Shown piece after piece: positions 1 through 6,459 of a stretch of 10,017 bases of DNA. This DNA comes from Betaproteobacteria bacterium UBA2293. GTDB taxonomy: Bacteria > Pseudomonadota > Gammaproteobacteria > Burkholderiales > Rhodocyclaceae. Numbering within the stretch: position 1 is the first letter of the stretch; every line of letters begins with the position of its first letter. Under the pieces are notes generated by a model. The model did not search any database and had not been told where the DNA came from. It saw only the letters and a list, made by a program, of their open reading frames with translations. The position numbers and the translations under genes were made by a program. Where the stretch lies: NCBI GenBank assembly GCA_002345845.1, contig DDWF01000162.1:5389-15405 (forward strand), in the 5' to 3' direction.

Positions 1-692
1 CCCACCACCATCGCATTGCGATTGCTCATCCACGCGAGACTCTGGAACAGTCCCACGGCGCATGCGTAGCGACAGAACAGGTGGCGGGCGAAAAGGAATT
101 CCATGCTGAACACCGTCGTCGTCGCTGCCAGGAAGATCACTTCGTTGCGGCTCAGCGTGGCGGTGAACAGGCCGTGATAGACGCCCATCGGCGGCATCAG
201 GTAGGTCAGGAAAACGACCGCCCAGGCGAAGGCGAAGGCCACCGCAGCGGGCACCACCAGCAACCAGTAGCGGGGATCGCGCGGCGTCGGGCTGCTGTCC
301 GGTTGCCACGGCGGCGTCTGCTGGCGATCCCACAGCGAATGCTTGCCGGTGGCGATCAGCATCAGCCGGTTGATTGTCTCGACCACGGAAAAGTGCGGAC
401 ACAACCAGCCGCAGTACAGGCGACCCCATTTCCAGGCGACGCCGATGACCAGGCCGAGGGCGCCGAGCAGCGGCAGGAACAGGTAGAGCAGCAGATTGCC
501 GGCGGCGGTGCCGGCGCTGACCTCGCCGGCGATCAGCGCGTCGATGCCGAGATGCCATTGCAGGGTGAGGAAATAGGCATGGCCGGCGACCAGGTCGTAG
601 CGCAGCAGATCGAAGATCGGGGTCAGCGTGAACAGCGCGAAGAAGCCGATCTGGGTCAGCGCGCGCCAGCGTTGCAACGGTGGCTTTTTCAT
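1..692 (-). CDS. NapH/NosR-like membrane 4Fe-4S protein of the nor cluster (partial)
   Basis: An open minus-strand frame runs from an ATG at 692 off the left edge, giving 230 residues without a stop. It begins MKKPPLQRWR and has several hydrophobic segments: about residues 14-27, a long one about 66-90, one about 146-167 and one near 188-200. Two cysteine motifs are visible: CGWLCP at about residue 94-99, and CRYACAVG near 208-215 after RHLF. This layout fits the polytopic ferredoxin-type proteins (NapH, NosR C-terminal part, CcoG) that carry [4Fe-4S] clusters in membrane electron transfer. The second motif has Ala where CxxxCP members have Pro. Its ATG overlaps the stop of the preceding gene as ATGA, so translation is probably coupled and it belongs to the norEFQ operon. 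A role in electron supply or maturation for NO reductase is inferred from context. Any C-terminal ferredoxin domain lies outside the window. Confidence 0.85.
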   Translation of the reverse strand, partial: MKKPPLQRWRALTQIGFFALFTLTPIFDLLRYDLVAGHAYFLTLQWHLGIDALIAGEVSAGTAAGNLLLYLFLPLLGALGLVIGVAWKWGRLYCGWLCPHFSVVETINRLMLIATGKHSLWDRQQTPPWQPDSSPTPRDPRYWLLVVPAAVAFAFAWAVVFLTYLMPPMGVYHGLFTATLSRNEVIFLAATTTVFSMEFLFARHLFCRYACAVGLFQSLAWMSNRNAMVV

Positions 693-1096
693 TCGAAGCG
701 CGGGCCGATCAGCGGGAAGCGCCAGCGTTGGCCGGCCATCGCCTTGATCAGCGCATACATGCCGAGCAGGATCAGGGTCGAGTGGATGCAGGTGAAATAG
801 AGGATCAGCACCACCCAGGTCCATGCTGCGGCGAGACCGCCGGCGAGGATGATGATGGCACCGAGGACGACGATCAGCGCGCCGCCCCACAGGCTGACCA
901 GAGTTGCCTGGCGCAGGTGCTGGCGGGCCAGCGGCGGGGCGCTGTCGCGGTGCTTCAGCCACAGTCCGGCGAGGATGGCAAAGGCGATCCCGGGCAGCAG
1001 CATCAGGTTGATCAGGAACAACGACTCGGCGAGGACGGCCAGTGCCTGGCCGGCCTTTTCCTCGACGACACCGAAGTTATCGTCCGAACGTGGCAT
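689..1096 (-). CDS. small membrane protein between norQ and the 4Fe-4S gene
   Basis: This 135-residue protein has a short polar N-terminus and hydrophobic stretches at about residues 22-46, 67-86 and 90-115, so three or possibly four membrane segments. The end, with AxxGQRWRFPLIGPRF, resembles the C-terminus of Tic20/DUF4870-type small membrane proteins, but I cannot assign it firmly. The start ATG at 1096 lies inside norQ (20-base overlap), preceded by a GGA-containing site about 9 bases upstream. Its stop overlaps the start of the 4Fe-4S gene (ATGA). These overlaps tie it to the nor accessory operon and suggest translational coupling. A role in cNOR assembly or in anchoring the neighbouring Fe-S protein is inference from position only. 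The function is unknown. Confidence 0.8.
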   Translation of the reverse strand: MPRSDDNFGVVEEKAGQALAVLAESLFLINLMLLPGIAFAILAGLWLKHRDSAPPLARQHLRQATLVSLWGGALIVVLGAIIILAGGLAAAWTWVVLILYFTCIHSTLILLGMYALIKAMAGQRWRFPLIGPRFE

Positions 1097-1859
1097 TGAC
1101 GATTTCCATCAGCGCTTCGACCGTTTCCTCGTCGTCGGTCAGTCCTTCGACCAGGGCGGCGCGGCAGGCGGCCGAGACATCGAAGCCGGACTTGATCAGC
1201 GTCGCCGCATAGACCAGCAGGCGGGTGCTGGCGACTTCTTCCAGATCGCGGTCCTTGAGCGCCCGGAAAGCCTTGGCGATGCCGACCAGGCGCTTGGCCA
1301 GATCGGCGTCGCAGCCGGTTTCGCCGATCAGGATGGAGATTTCGCGCTCGGCCCCGGGGAAATCGAAGCGCATGGCGACGAAACGCTGGCGGGTTGAGGG
1401 CTTCAGACCCTTCATCAGGTTCTGGTAGCCGGGGTTGTAGGAAATCACCAGCATGAAGTTGTCCGGTGCCTCCAGCGTTTCGCCGGTGCGGTCGATCGGC
1501 AGGATGCGGCGGTCGTCGGCCAGCGGGTGCAGCACCACGGTGGTGTCCTTGCGTGCCTCGACCACTTCGTCGAGGTAGCAGATGCCGCCTTCGCGCACGG
1601 CGCGGGTCAGCGGGCCGTCGCACCAGTAGGTACCCTGGTCCGAAATCAGGTGACGGCCGACCAGATCGGCGGCGGTCAGGTCGTCGTGGCAGGCCACCGT
1701 GTACAGCGGCAGCTTCAGGCGTGCCGCCATGTGCGAGACGAAACGCGTCTTGCCGCAACCGGTCGGCCCCTTGATCAGCAGCGGCAGGCGCTGGCGATAG
1801 GCGTGCTCGAACAGGGCGATTTCGTTGCCGGACGGTTCGTAGAAGGGCAGGTCGTTCAT
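1077..1859 (-). CDS. norQ: NorQ, MoxR/CbbQ-type AAA+ ATPase for NO reductase activation
   Basis: The 260-residue protein starts MNDLPFYEP. It has a Walker A motif GPTGCGKT at residues 31-38 and a Walker B motif ICYLDE at 93-98, followed by the VVEARKD segment typical of the MoxR branch. The C-terminal part matches the CbbQ/NirQ/NorQ pattern. The family member NorQ works in the cytoplasm with the VWA protein NorD to insert the non-haem FeB iron into NorB; NorD is not in this window. The frame stays open upstream to 1934, but the ATG at 1859 is preferred because it overlaps the norF stop (ATGA) and matches the family's usual N-terminus. The gene overlaps the next one by 20 bases. Identification as NorQ rather than CbbQ rests on the norE/norF neighbours and the nearby norB. 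Confidence 0.93.
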   Translation of the reverse strand: MNDLPFYEPSGNEIALFEHAYRQRLPLLIKGPTGCGKTRFVSHMAARLKLPLYTVACHDDLTAADLVGRHLISDQGTYWCDGPLTRAVREGGICYLDEVVEARKDTTVVLHPLADDRRILPIDRTGETLEAPDNFMLVISYNPGYQNLMKGLKPSTRQRFVAMRFDFPGAEREISILIGETGCDADLAKRLVGIAKAFRALKDRDLEEVASTRLLVYAATLIKSGFDVSAACRAALVEGLTDDEETVEALMEIVNATFGR

Positions 1860-2125
1860 TTGAGAGATATCCAGTAAGCCAGCAGAATCAGGCTGCCGAC
1901 GACAATCAGCCAGCCTTCGAGCAGGGTACGCCACAGCCGCGGCGCGCCGCGCAGTTCCATGAAATCGAGCACCACCAGCCGGCCCTTGATGAAGGCGATG
2001 ACCAGCATGGTGACGATGGCGGCGGTGCCGGCGGCACCGACTTCGCCGAGATACCAGGTGATGCCGGTGGCAATGACCAGCACCAGCCAGGCACGGTGGG
2101 CGGGGTTCTTCAGGGCATTGATCAT
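1856..2125 (-). CDS. norF: NorF, small cytochrome c oxidase subunit IV-like membrane protein
   Basis: The 89-residue protein begins MINALKNPAHRAW. It has three hydrophobic segments, at about residues 12-28, 32-47 and 68-86. The short polar connection around residues 48-65 (KGRLVVLDFMELRGAP) is characteristic of the prokaryotic COX4 family that includes NorF. The start at 2125 shares its A with the norE stop (TGATG), which decides against a longer version from 2164 that would run into norE. No clear ribosome binding site precedes it, consistent with translation by re-initiation after norE. NorE and NorF are accessory membrane proteins of cNOR; mutants in other denitrifiers have reduced NO reductase activity, but their exact role is unsettled. 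Assignment rests on size, topology and position between norE and norQ. Confidence 0.88.
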   Translation of the reverse strand: MINALKNPAHRAWLVLVIATGITWYLGEVGAAGTAAIVTMLVIAFIKGRLVVLDFMELRGAPRLWRTLLEGWLIVVGSLILLAYWISLK

Positions 2126-2715
2126 CAGCGCATCACATAGACGAGGGGAAAGAGGATGATCCACAGCAGATCGACCATGTGCCAGTAGGCGGCACCACTT
2201 TCCAGACCGTTACATTCACCGGGCCGGTAAGCCCCCTGGCGCGACTGCCTCCAGATCACCGCCAGGATCACCATGCCGAGAATCACGTGCATGAAGTGGA
2301 AGAAGGTCAGCGAGATGTAGAACATGTAGAAGGTGTTGGTCGACAGCGAAATGCCGGCGCCGAACTTCTCTGCGTATTCGAACACCTTGACCACCAGGAA
2401 ACCGGCCCCGCACAGCATGCCGAGTGCAATATGGCGCGGCACCGCCGCCTGATCATTGCGATGCGCCGCCTGCACGGCGAGCACGACGAACCACGAGCCG
2501 GTCACCAGCAACAGCGTATTCAACGCCCCGGCATTGCGATCCAGTGTCTGCTGGTGCAGGTTGAACAACTCCGGATCGCCCGCCCGGGCGAACGCGTAGG
2601 AGGCGAAGAACACGGCAAACGCCAGCATCTCCGCCAGGATGAAGAACCAGATCGCCAGGTCGCCGGGCAGGCGAGGCGAAGCGGGTTCGGGAACAGGGGC
2701 AACGGCAGTATTCAT
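2125..2715 (-). CDS. norE: NorE, cytochrome c oxidase subunit III-like protein
   Basis: From the ATG at 2715 the protein is 196 residues, shorter than true aa3 oxidase subunit III and typical of NorE. It has about five membrane segments and the family signatures PGDLAIWFFILAE near the N-terminus, FFHFMHVILG in the middle, and a C-terminal end containing AYWHMVDLLWIILF. It is the first gene of the leftward accessory operon and its stop overlaps the norF start (TGATG). An in-frame ATG at 2733 would add six residues (MAIIGG). Neither start has a strong ribosome binding site, so the start is uncertain by 18 bases. The gene is divergent from the unknown gene at 2970, leaving about 250 bases for both promoters. 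NorE supports cNOR activity or assembly in the cytoplasmic membrane and is not itself a catalytic subunit. Confidence 0.92.
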   Translation of the reverse strand: MNTAVAPVPEPASPRLPGDLAIWFFILAEMLAFAVFFASYAFARAGDPELFNLHQQTLDRNAGALNTLLLVTGSWFVVLAVQAAHRNDQAAVPRHIALGMLCGAGFLVVKVFEYAEKFGAGISLSTNTFYMFYISLTFFHFMHVILGMVILAVIWRQSRQGAYRPGECNGLESGAAYWHMVDLLWIILFPLVYVMR

Positions 2716-2969
2716 GCCGCCGATGATAGCCATCCCGCTTCGCCGGTAACTTGATATGCCCTAAGAAGCGCGGGCAAAGCCTGGCCGACCCGGGTTCGCA
2801 TGCCTTGCCGGCCGGGATTGCTCCCGGATTACCCACTCGACATGATTTGGTGTGCTGAGTAATCTCCGATTTCGGCTAGGCGGCATATCAGCCAAACAGC
2901 GCCGTAGGCCGCACTGTCGTTTTTTCCACACCGAGCAAGGTTTCAATTTTTTCGATTGGGGATACAACC

Positions 2970-3716
2970 ATGTTCAAGAAAATTTTTGAGAAGCTGTCGG
3001 GCTCGCAGCCAGCCGAGCAAAAGGAATCTCAGCTTGATCCAAAGACGGCGGCGTTGATTCGCGCGGTTCGGGAGCGAAGCGAAGAAGACCCGTTGATAGG
3101 AGCAAAACTAGGGGCAAAGGAAGTATTTGATCGCCTCATTGACGGTATGAAAAGCGAAAAGGGTGTTCACCTTGAGTCGCTCTTGTGCGCCTTGGGTGCC
3201 TTGGCTGGCTATTCGTGTCAGGCCAACCTGCGTGCGCAGGCGTTAGCGAAAGGCATGCCCGAGACGGCGGCGTTTCAAACCGTGGGCACCAAGGACGGCA
3301 AGCAGTATTTCTTCGGTGACCCGTTGAACGAAGCCCTGGCAGGTTCCCAACATTCCGTTTGGGGTTTGGCTGGCGGCGCTGCGCAGCATGCAGGTGCCAA
3401 GGAGCTTCCCGACCTCAATGAAATTTTTCAATACACCTCGACGGTCATTGGGGGCGATCAGTTCGGCATTCCTCGGGTTCCAGAGAACCATAGGGCGAGT
3501 GACACCCCAATCAACTACCTCAAAGCAATCTGGCCGAGGCTTTTCCCGACGGTGAAGCTGTTTTGTCCCAATCCTGTCGACTGGCCAATTCTTTATGGCC
3601 TTGCGGTGCAGGAGGCAATTGACGCTGGCAAGAGTGCAATTGATCCCGCGCTTGCGCTCAGAATAGTTATGGAAAGCGCCATTCCAATGTCCAAGGTTGA
3701 TCTTGCCAATTCTTAG
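2970..3716 (+). CDS. hypothetical protein of unknown function
   Basis: This 248-residue protein begins MFKKIFEKLSG. A GGGGA element about 9 bases before the ATG can serve as ribosome binding site. I do not recognise a named family. The N-terminal 35 residues are charged and likely helical. The core contains DPLIGAKLGAKEVFDRL (about 40-56) and ESLLCALGALAGYSCQA (about 69-85), and the C-terminal half is rich in aromatic residues and prolines. There is no signal peptide and no obvious membrane segment beyond a short hydrophobic stretch near 70-80, so a soluble cytoplasmic protein is likely. The gene and its flanks are visibly richer in A+T than the nor genes and use more non-GC-ending codons, which suggests acquisition by transfer. 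It stands alone and diverges from norE. No function is proposed. Confidence 0.8.
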   Translation: MFKKIFEKLSGSQPAEQKESQLDPKTAALIRAVRERSEEDPLIGAKLGAKEVFDRLIDGMKSEKGVHLESLLCALGALAGYSCQANLRAQALAKGMPETAAFQTVGTKDGKQYFFGDPLNEALAGSQHSVWGLAGGAAQHAGAKELPDLNEIFQYTSTVIGGDQFGIPRVPENHRASDTPINYLKAIWPRLFPTVKLFCPNPVDWPILYGLAVQEAIDAGKSAIDPALALRIVMESAIPMSKVDLANS

Positions 3717-4015
3717 CCGGAGTAATGGGCAGGGGAAAAAGGATAGAGAGCATGGGGCCGTGCGATAAAGCAGTGCATCGTCCGGCTCCTCCACCTTAGC
3801 TCCAGGAACATCGGCTCGCGAAAAATCGGCACACCGTTGCCAGGTTCGCCGCCCCGCGAAATTTCCTTCAGCATCGGCCGGTGGGGAGTGTTCTGCACTC
3901 CTCAAGTTACGGCTGGTTTGGCCTTTTCTCCGGCGTCCCGGGGCCTTCCGTCTTTCACTTCGAGCTTGGCCGACTGATGGAGTCGTTGTCCGTGGCCGGG
4001 GCACCAGGCTGCAAA

Positions 4016-4042
4016 TAACTGTCGCTATTGCCCGACAAGTTA
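4016..4042 (+). repeat. bulged inverted repeat (hairpin)
   Basis: TAACTGTCG (4016-4024) can pair with CGAC (4033-4036) and AGTTA (4038-4042), leaving one extra A at 4037 as a bulge and an 8-base loop. The TAAC...GTTA ends and the single extrahelical base recall integron attC sites, but the element is far shorter than any attC. It is more likely a simple RNA hairpin or a chance structure. Confidence 0.4.
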
Positions 4043-4130
4043 GTTGGTGGCGCTTGTCCATTACGTTGAATTTAAATGGAAATTTGGTTTTTTCTGACGT
4101 TTGTTGTATGACCAACGCGTTATTGTGCGG

Positions 4131-4144
4131 GCAATTCGAATTGC
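4131..4144. repeat. perfect 14-base palindrome upstream of hemerythrin
   Basis: GCAATTCGAATTGC is its own reverse complement. It lies about 115 bases before the hemerythrin start and about 20 bases after a weak candidate -10 element, so it could be an operator. No regulator family is recognised from the sequence. Confidence 0.4.
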
Positions 4145-4223
4145 TTAGGCTTGCTTTCGCTTTGTGCCTTCGCCGCTCCCGATGCGTCAACCTCTTTGGG
4201 CAGGGAGTGGCCATCGCACAGGC

Positions 4224-4235
4224 GTTATCGATAAC
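4224..4235. repeat. perfect 12-base palindrome in the hemerythrin leader
   Basis: GTTATCGATAAC is a perfect palindrome ending 23 bases before the hemerythrin ATG and just upstream of its ribosome binding site. It could be an operator or a chance palindrome; it does not occlude the AGAAGGA site. Confidence 0.35.
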
Positions 4236-4258
4236 CTGATTTCAGAAGGAAGCAAACC

Positions 4259-4657
4259 ATGTCTTTGATCAATTGGACCCCAGAGGAATTCGGCACCAGC
4301 GTTTCCCAGCACGATGAGGAGCACAAGCACCTGTTCGGGCTGCTCAACAGTCTGCATGCCTCGGTTGCTAAAGGCGAGCGTGGAACCATCGGCAAAGCCC
4401 TGGATGGGCTGATCGCATTCGTGGCCGAGCATTTCTCGTCTGAGGAGGAAAACATGCGCAAGGCCAACTATGCGGCCCTGGATCAGCATCGCCAGGAGCA
4501 TGAAAAGCTGGTGAAGACCTGCGTCAATCTGCAGCAGCAATTCCGTGCCGGTCAGGCCGAAATCACCGAGGAAACCACTGCCTTCCTGCGTGATTGGCTC
4601 AAGCAGCATATTCCGCAGGTGGACCGCAAGTATGGTCCAACACTGTCGGCTAACTAA
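4259..4657 (+). CDS. bacteriohemerythrin (single-domain, di-iron O2/NO-binding protein)
   Basis: This 132-residue cytoplasmic protein is a complete single hemerythrin domain with all seven expected iron ligands: His22 (DEEHKHLF), His58 and Glu62 (HFSSEE), His77 and His81 (HRQEH), and His117 and Asp122 (HIPQVD). These bind the diferric/diferrous centre that reversibly carries O2 and can react with NO. The start is supported by AGAAGGA seven bases upstream. There is no fused signalling or methyl-accepting domain, so storage, delivery or sensing of O2 or NO in the cytoplasm is likely. The gene stands alone, with a double hairpin terminator right behind it, so it is probably monocistronic. A link to NO metabolism is suggested by the nor genes but not proven. 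Two palindromes precede it and may be regulatory. Confidence 0.95.
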   Translation: MSLINWTPEEFGTSVSQHDEEHKHLFGLLNSLHASVAKGERGTIGKALDGLIAFVAEHFSSEEENMRKANYAALDQHRQEHEKLVKTCVNLQQQFRAGQAEITEETTAFLRDWLKQHIPQVDRKYGPTLSAN

Positions 4658-4669
4658 CCCCTGAGAAGT

Positions 4670-4697
4670 GGGGAGATTCGCTCTCCCCCTCCTTTTT
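4670..4697 (+). terminator. first hairpin of the tandem terminator after hemerythrin
   Basis: GGGGAGA (4670-4676) pairs perfectly with TCTCCCC (4682-4688) around the loop TTCGC. A run of five T follows at 4693-4697. It starts 13 bases after the hemerythrin stop. Confidence 0.75.
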
Positions 4698-4698
4698 G

Positions 4699-4733
4699 CC
4701 GGACGGCTCTGCCGTTCGGTTTTTTTTGTTTTT
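4699..4733 (+). terminator. second, stronger rho-independent terminator after hemerythrin
   Basis: CCGGACGGC (4699-4707) pairs with GCCGTTCGG (4711-4719), nine pairs with one G-U in the RNA, around the loop TCT. Eight T follow immediately, then a G and five more T. It works only in the plus direction, since the other side has no T run for the converging speG transcript. A further hairpin CGGCCC/GGGCCG at 4734-4749 has no T tail. Confidence 0.88.
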
Positions 4734-4801
4734 CGGCCCAGACGGGCCGGCAAGCTTGGGTAGCGGGAAACTCACGCTGCCGTAGCAAGCCGCTGCGGCC
4801 A

Positions 4802-5335
4802 TCAGACTGTCTTTATTCCCTTGCGCCGGCGCAGATATTCCGGCTGGAAAATCGCCATGCGCAACACGTCGCGATATTCGCCATCAACAAAGAATTCGTC
4901 GCGCAACCGCCCTTCCTCGATGAAGCCAAGCTTGGTGTAGACACTCACCGCGCGGGCATTGTCACAATCGACAATCAGGTAGAGCTTGTACAGATTGAGC
5001 ACGGTGAAGGCGTAATCCATCGCCAGTCGCGTGCCGGCGGTCGCATGCCCCTTGCCCTGATGGGCCGGGGCAATGATGATCTGGAACTCGGCACGGCGGT
5101 GGATGTGGTTGATCTCGACCAGTTCTACCAGGCCAACCGGCTCGCCGCCGACCTCGGCGATGAAGCGGCGCTCGCTCTGGTCGTGGATGTGCCGGTCGTA
5201 GAGATCGGCAAGCTCGACAAAGGCCTCGTAAGGCTCTTCGAACCAGTAGTGCATGACCGACTCGTTATTGTCCAGTTCATGGACGAAGCGCAGGTCTTCG
5301 CGCTCCAGTGGGCGCAGGATCAAGGTATCAGACAT
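4802..5335 (-). CDS. speG: SpeG, spermidine N-acetyltransferase (GNAT family)
   Basis: The 177-residue protein matches Escherichia coli SpeG closely over nearly its whole length as I recall that sequence. Shared blocks include LRPLEREDL at the N-terminus, [17 protein letters not shown] (the polyamine/allosteric region, about residues 26-42), LVELVEINH (69-77) and [11 protein letters not shown] (113-123). The acetyl-CoA loop is QGKGHA at 93-98, and Tyr133 in VYTKLGF corresponds to the proposed catalytic Tyr. SpeG transfers acetyl from acetyl-CoA to spermidine or spermine, detoxifying excess polyamine in the cytoplasm. The ATG at 5335 has GGAAA about 9 bases upstream. The gene diverges from sodC and converges on the hemerythrin terminator; no good terminator of its own was seen downstream. 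The extra C-terminal tail of E. coli SpeG is shorter here. Confidence 0.95.
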   Translation of the reverse strand: MSDTLILRPLEREDLRFVHELDNNESVMHYWFEEPYEAFVELADLYDRHIHDQSERRFIAEVGGEPVGLVELVEINHIHRRAEFQIIIAPAHQGKGHATAGTRLAMDYAFTVLNLYKLYLIVDCDNARAVSVYTKLGFIEEGRLRDEFFVDGEYRDVLRMAIFQPEYLRRRKGIKTV

Positions 5336-5487
5336 GAATTTTTCCGCGACTTGAGTACCTGAAGAATTTTACGCTTGCGGCTGACTGCTCCGTGCACGCC
5401 ATGGGCATGAATCTATTTGCTCCATGCCGGTCAAATTCGCACGGCATCTGCCGGGAGGTTCGACAATAAACCGAGAGGAGACGAGAG

Positions 5488-6000
5488 ATGCGTGTATTTC
5501 AAAGTTTTGTGCTGCTTGGTCTGCTGACTTCGCTGGCCGCCTGCCAGAGCATGCCCGACAGTTCCGGAGCGACGGCGAAGCTGGAGGCGCGATCGGGATC
5601 AACGGTGGCCGGTGAGGTCATGTTCTCGACGGCCGGAGATGGCCTGCTGGTCCGCGCGCGGCTGAGCGGGTTGCAGCCGAATGCCGAGCATGGCTTCCAT
5701 GTGCATGACAAGGGTGATTGCTCGGCGCCGGATGCCAGCAGCGCTGGCGGCCATTTCAACCCGGGCGGTACAGCGCATGGTCATCATGCGTCAGGCAGCC
5801 GTCACGCTGGCGATCTGCCCAATATCAAGGCGGATGGCGAGGGGCGGGCGGTCTATGAGGCGCGCGTGACGGGACTGGCCTTGGGCGGGGCCTACGGCGT
5901 GGTCGGGCGTTCGGTTGTCGTTCATCGTGACCCGGATGACTACAAGTCGCAACCCGCGGGTAATTCCGGGCCCCGCGTTGCTTGCGGCGTGATCCGCTAG
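5488..6000 (+). CDS. sodC: SodC, lipoprotein Cu/Zn superoxide dismutase
   Basis: The 170-residue protein begins with a lipoprotein signal, MRVFQSFVLLGLLTSLAAC, with Cys19 as the lipid-modified residue in LAAC-Q. The mature part is a full Cu/Zn SOD domain. Copper ligands are His71, His73 (FHVH), His89 and His146. Zinc ligands are His89, His97, His106 and Asp109. Cys78 and Cys166 form the conserved disulfide, and Arg163 in GPRVACG is the active-site arginine. It converts superoxide to O2 and H2O2 in the periplasm, probably tethered to a membrane. Residue 20 is Gln, not Asp, so outer-membrane sorting is expected. GAGGAG lies about 9 bases before the ATG. The segment TAHGHHASGSRHAG is His-rich, partly metal ligands. 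It diverges from speG across 152 bases and may be cotranscribed with the two small genes behind it. Confidence 0.96.
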   Translation: MRVFQSFVLLGLLTSLAACQSMPDSSGATAKLEARSGSTVAGEVMFSTAGDGLLVRARLSGLQPNAEHGFHVHDKGDCSAPDASSAGGHFNPGGTAHGHHASGSRHAGDLPNIKADGEGRAVYEARVTGLALGGAYGVVGRSVVVHRDPDDYKSQPAGNSGPRVACGVIR

Positions 6001-6084
6001 TCGTGGGCGCTGCATGCCTTCCCGCTGCGGGTGGGGAGGTATTGCGCGTCAGCCTTTATCTGCGCCTACTTTGGGGAGCATCCC

Positions 6085-6405
6085 ATGAAGCCGGATTTCT
6101 GTTCTTCGCTCCTTTATCGCTATTTTTTCTTCACCTGGTTGTACCGTGATGTTGGTCGCGGCAACCTGCTGGAGCGTAGCGCCGCCTGGCGCTACAACCA
6201 GGCGCATGCTCACTGGTTGCTGACTTACCTGAGGCGCTGGCTGGTTGTCGATGGCCTGGCCTTCGCTGCCGGATACCTCAGTTCGCAGGCCTTTCAGGGA
6301 CACTGGGTCAGCATCCCTTTCTTCGTGCTGGTTTCGCTGGCGATGTCGGTGATTGCGATCATTGTCGTTGCCTGGCTGGGTTTGCGGCTGATGCCCAGCC
6401 CCTGA
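6085..6405 (+). CDS. small membrane protein of unknown function behind sodC
   Basis: The 106-residue protein starts MKPDFCSSLLYR. The ATG at 6085 is chosen over an in-frame upstream one at 6031 because GGGGAG sits 8 bases before it. The N-terminal half is rich in aromatic and basic residues (LYRYFFFTWLYRD, then RRW near residue 50) and could lie at the membrane surface. Two hydrophobic segments follow, at about residues 52-68 and 75-101. I do not recognise the family. It lies 84 bases after sodC and 54 bases before the DUF302-family gene on the same strand, with no convincing terminator between, so cotranscription with either neighbour is possible. Confidence 0.7.
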   Translation: MKPDFCSSLLYRYFFFTWLYRDVGRGNLLERSAAWRYNQAHAHWLLTYLRRWLVVDGLAFAAGYLSSQAFQGHWVSIPFFVLVSLAMSVIAIIVVAWLGLRLMPSP

Positions 6406-6459
6406 GCCGGCGCCTGCGTTACTCTTGCGCCTGCCAAATTTCACCAGCAAGGGTGTTTG

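Larger units (their letters stand above)
3717..4258 (+). other. 542-base intergenic stretch without a convincing gene
   Basis: No open frame here has a plausible start, codon use or recognisable product. Small frames on both strands look accidental. The left half is mixed in composition; 4060-4110 is A+T-rich and could hold the hemerythrin promoter. A weak candidate is TTGGTT at 4084 and TATGAC at 4107 with 17 bases between, only 7 of 12 consensus positions. The stretch contains a bulged hairpin (4016-4042), two perfect palindromes (4131-4144 and 4224-4235), and a small hairpin GGAGTG/CACTCC at 3885-3901. No tRNA, transposase remnant or clear terminator after the 3716 stop was seen. It may be a degenerate remnant of transferred DNA or may hold an unannotated small RNA. 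Confidence 0.5.

Noticed and set aside
81..800. Plus-strand open frame opposite the 4Fe-4S gene
   Set aside because: Low-complexity Gln/Arg/Gly composition typical of a shadow frame; the opposite strand encodes membrane helices and cysteine motifs.
1012..1758. Second long minus-strand frame inside norQ
   Set aside because: It is a shifted frame of norQ with Arg/Pro-rich composition; the NorQ frame has Walker A and B motifs.
2751..2764. FNR/Dnr-like box upstream of norE (TTGAT with spacing of four)
   Set aside because: Only one half-site matches TTGAT-N4-ATCAA; the other half has three mismatches. It is also too close to the norE start to sit at the usual -41 position.
2781..2815. GC-rich imperfect inverted repeat between norE and the unknown gene
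   Set aside because: Only short GGCC-type arms pair, with no T run and no clear role; such matches are expected by chance in GC-rich DNA.
4016..4050. Possible integron attC site (TAAC...GTTAG with an extrahelical base)
   Set aside because: The paired element is under 30 bases, the GTTRRRY end is not satisfied, and no second site or integrase is visible.
3243..4214. Minus-strand open frame of 323 residues
   Set aside because: It overlaps the 3' half of the better-supported gene at 2970-3716, is rich in Arg, Ser and Pro as chance frames are, and has no recognisable domain.
6001..6040. Possible terminator after sodC (CCCGCTGCGGG)
   Set aside because: The stem is only four or five pairs with a minimal loop and no T run follows.
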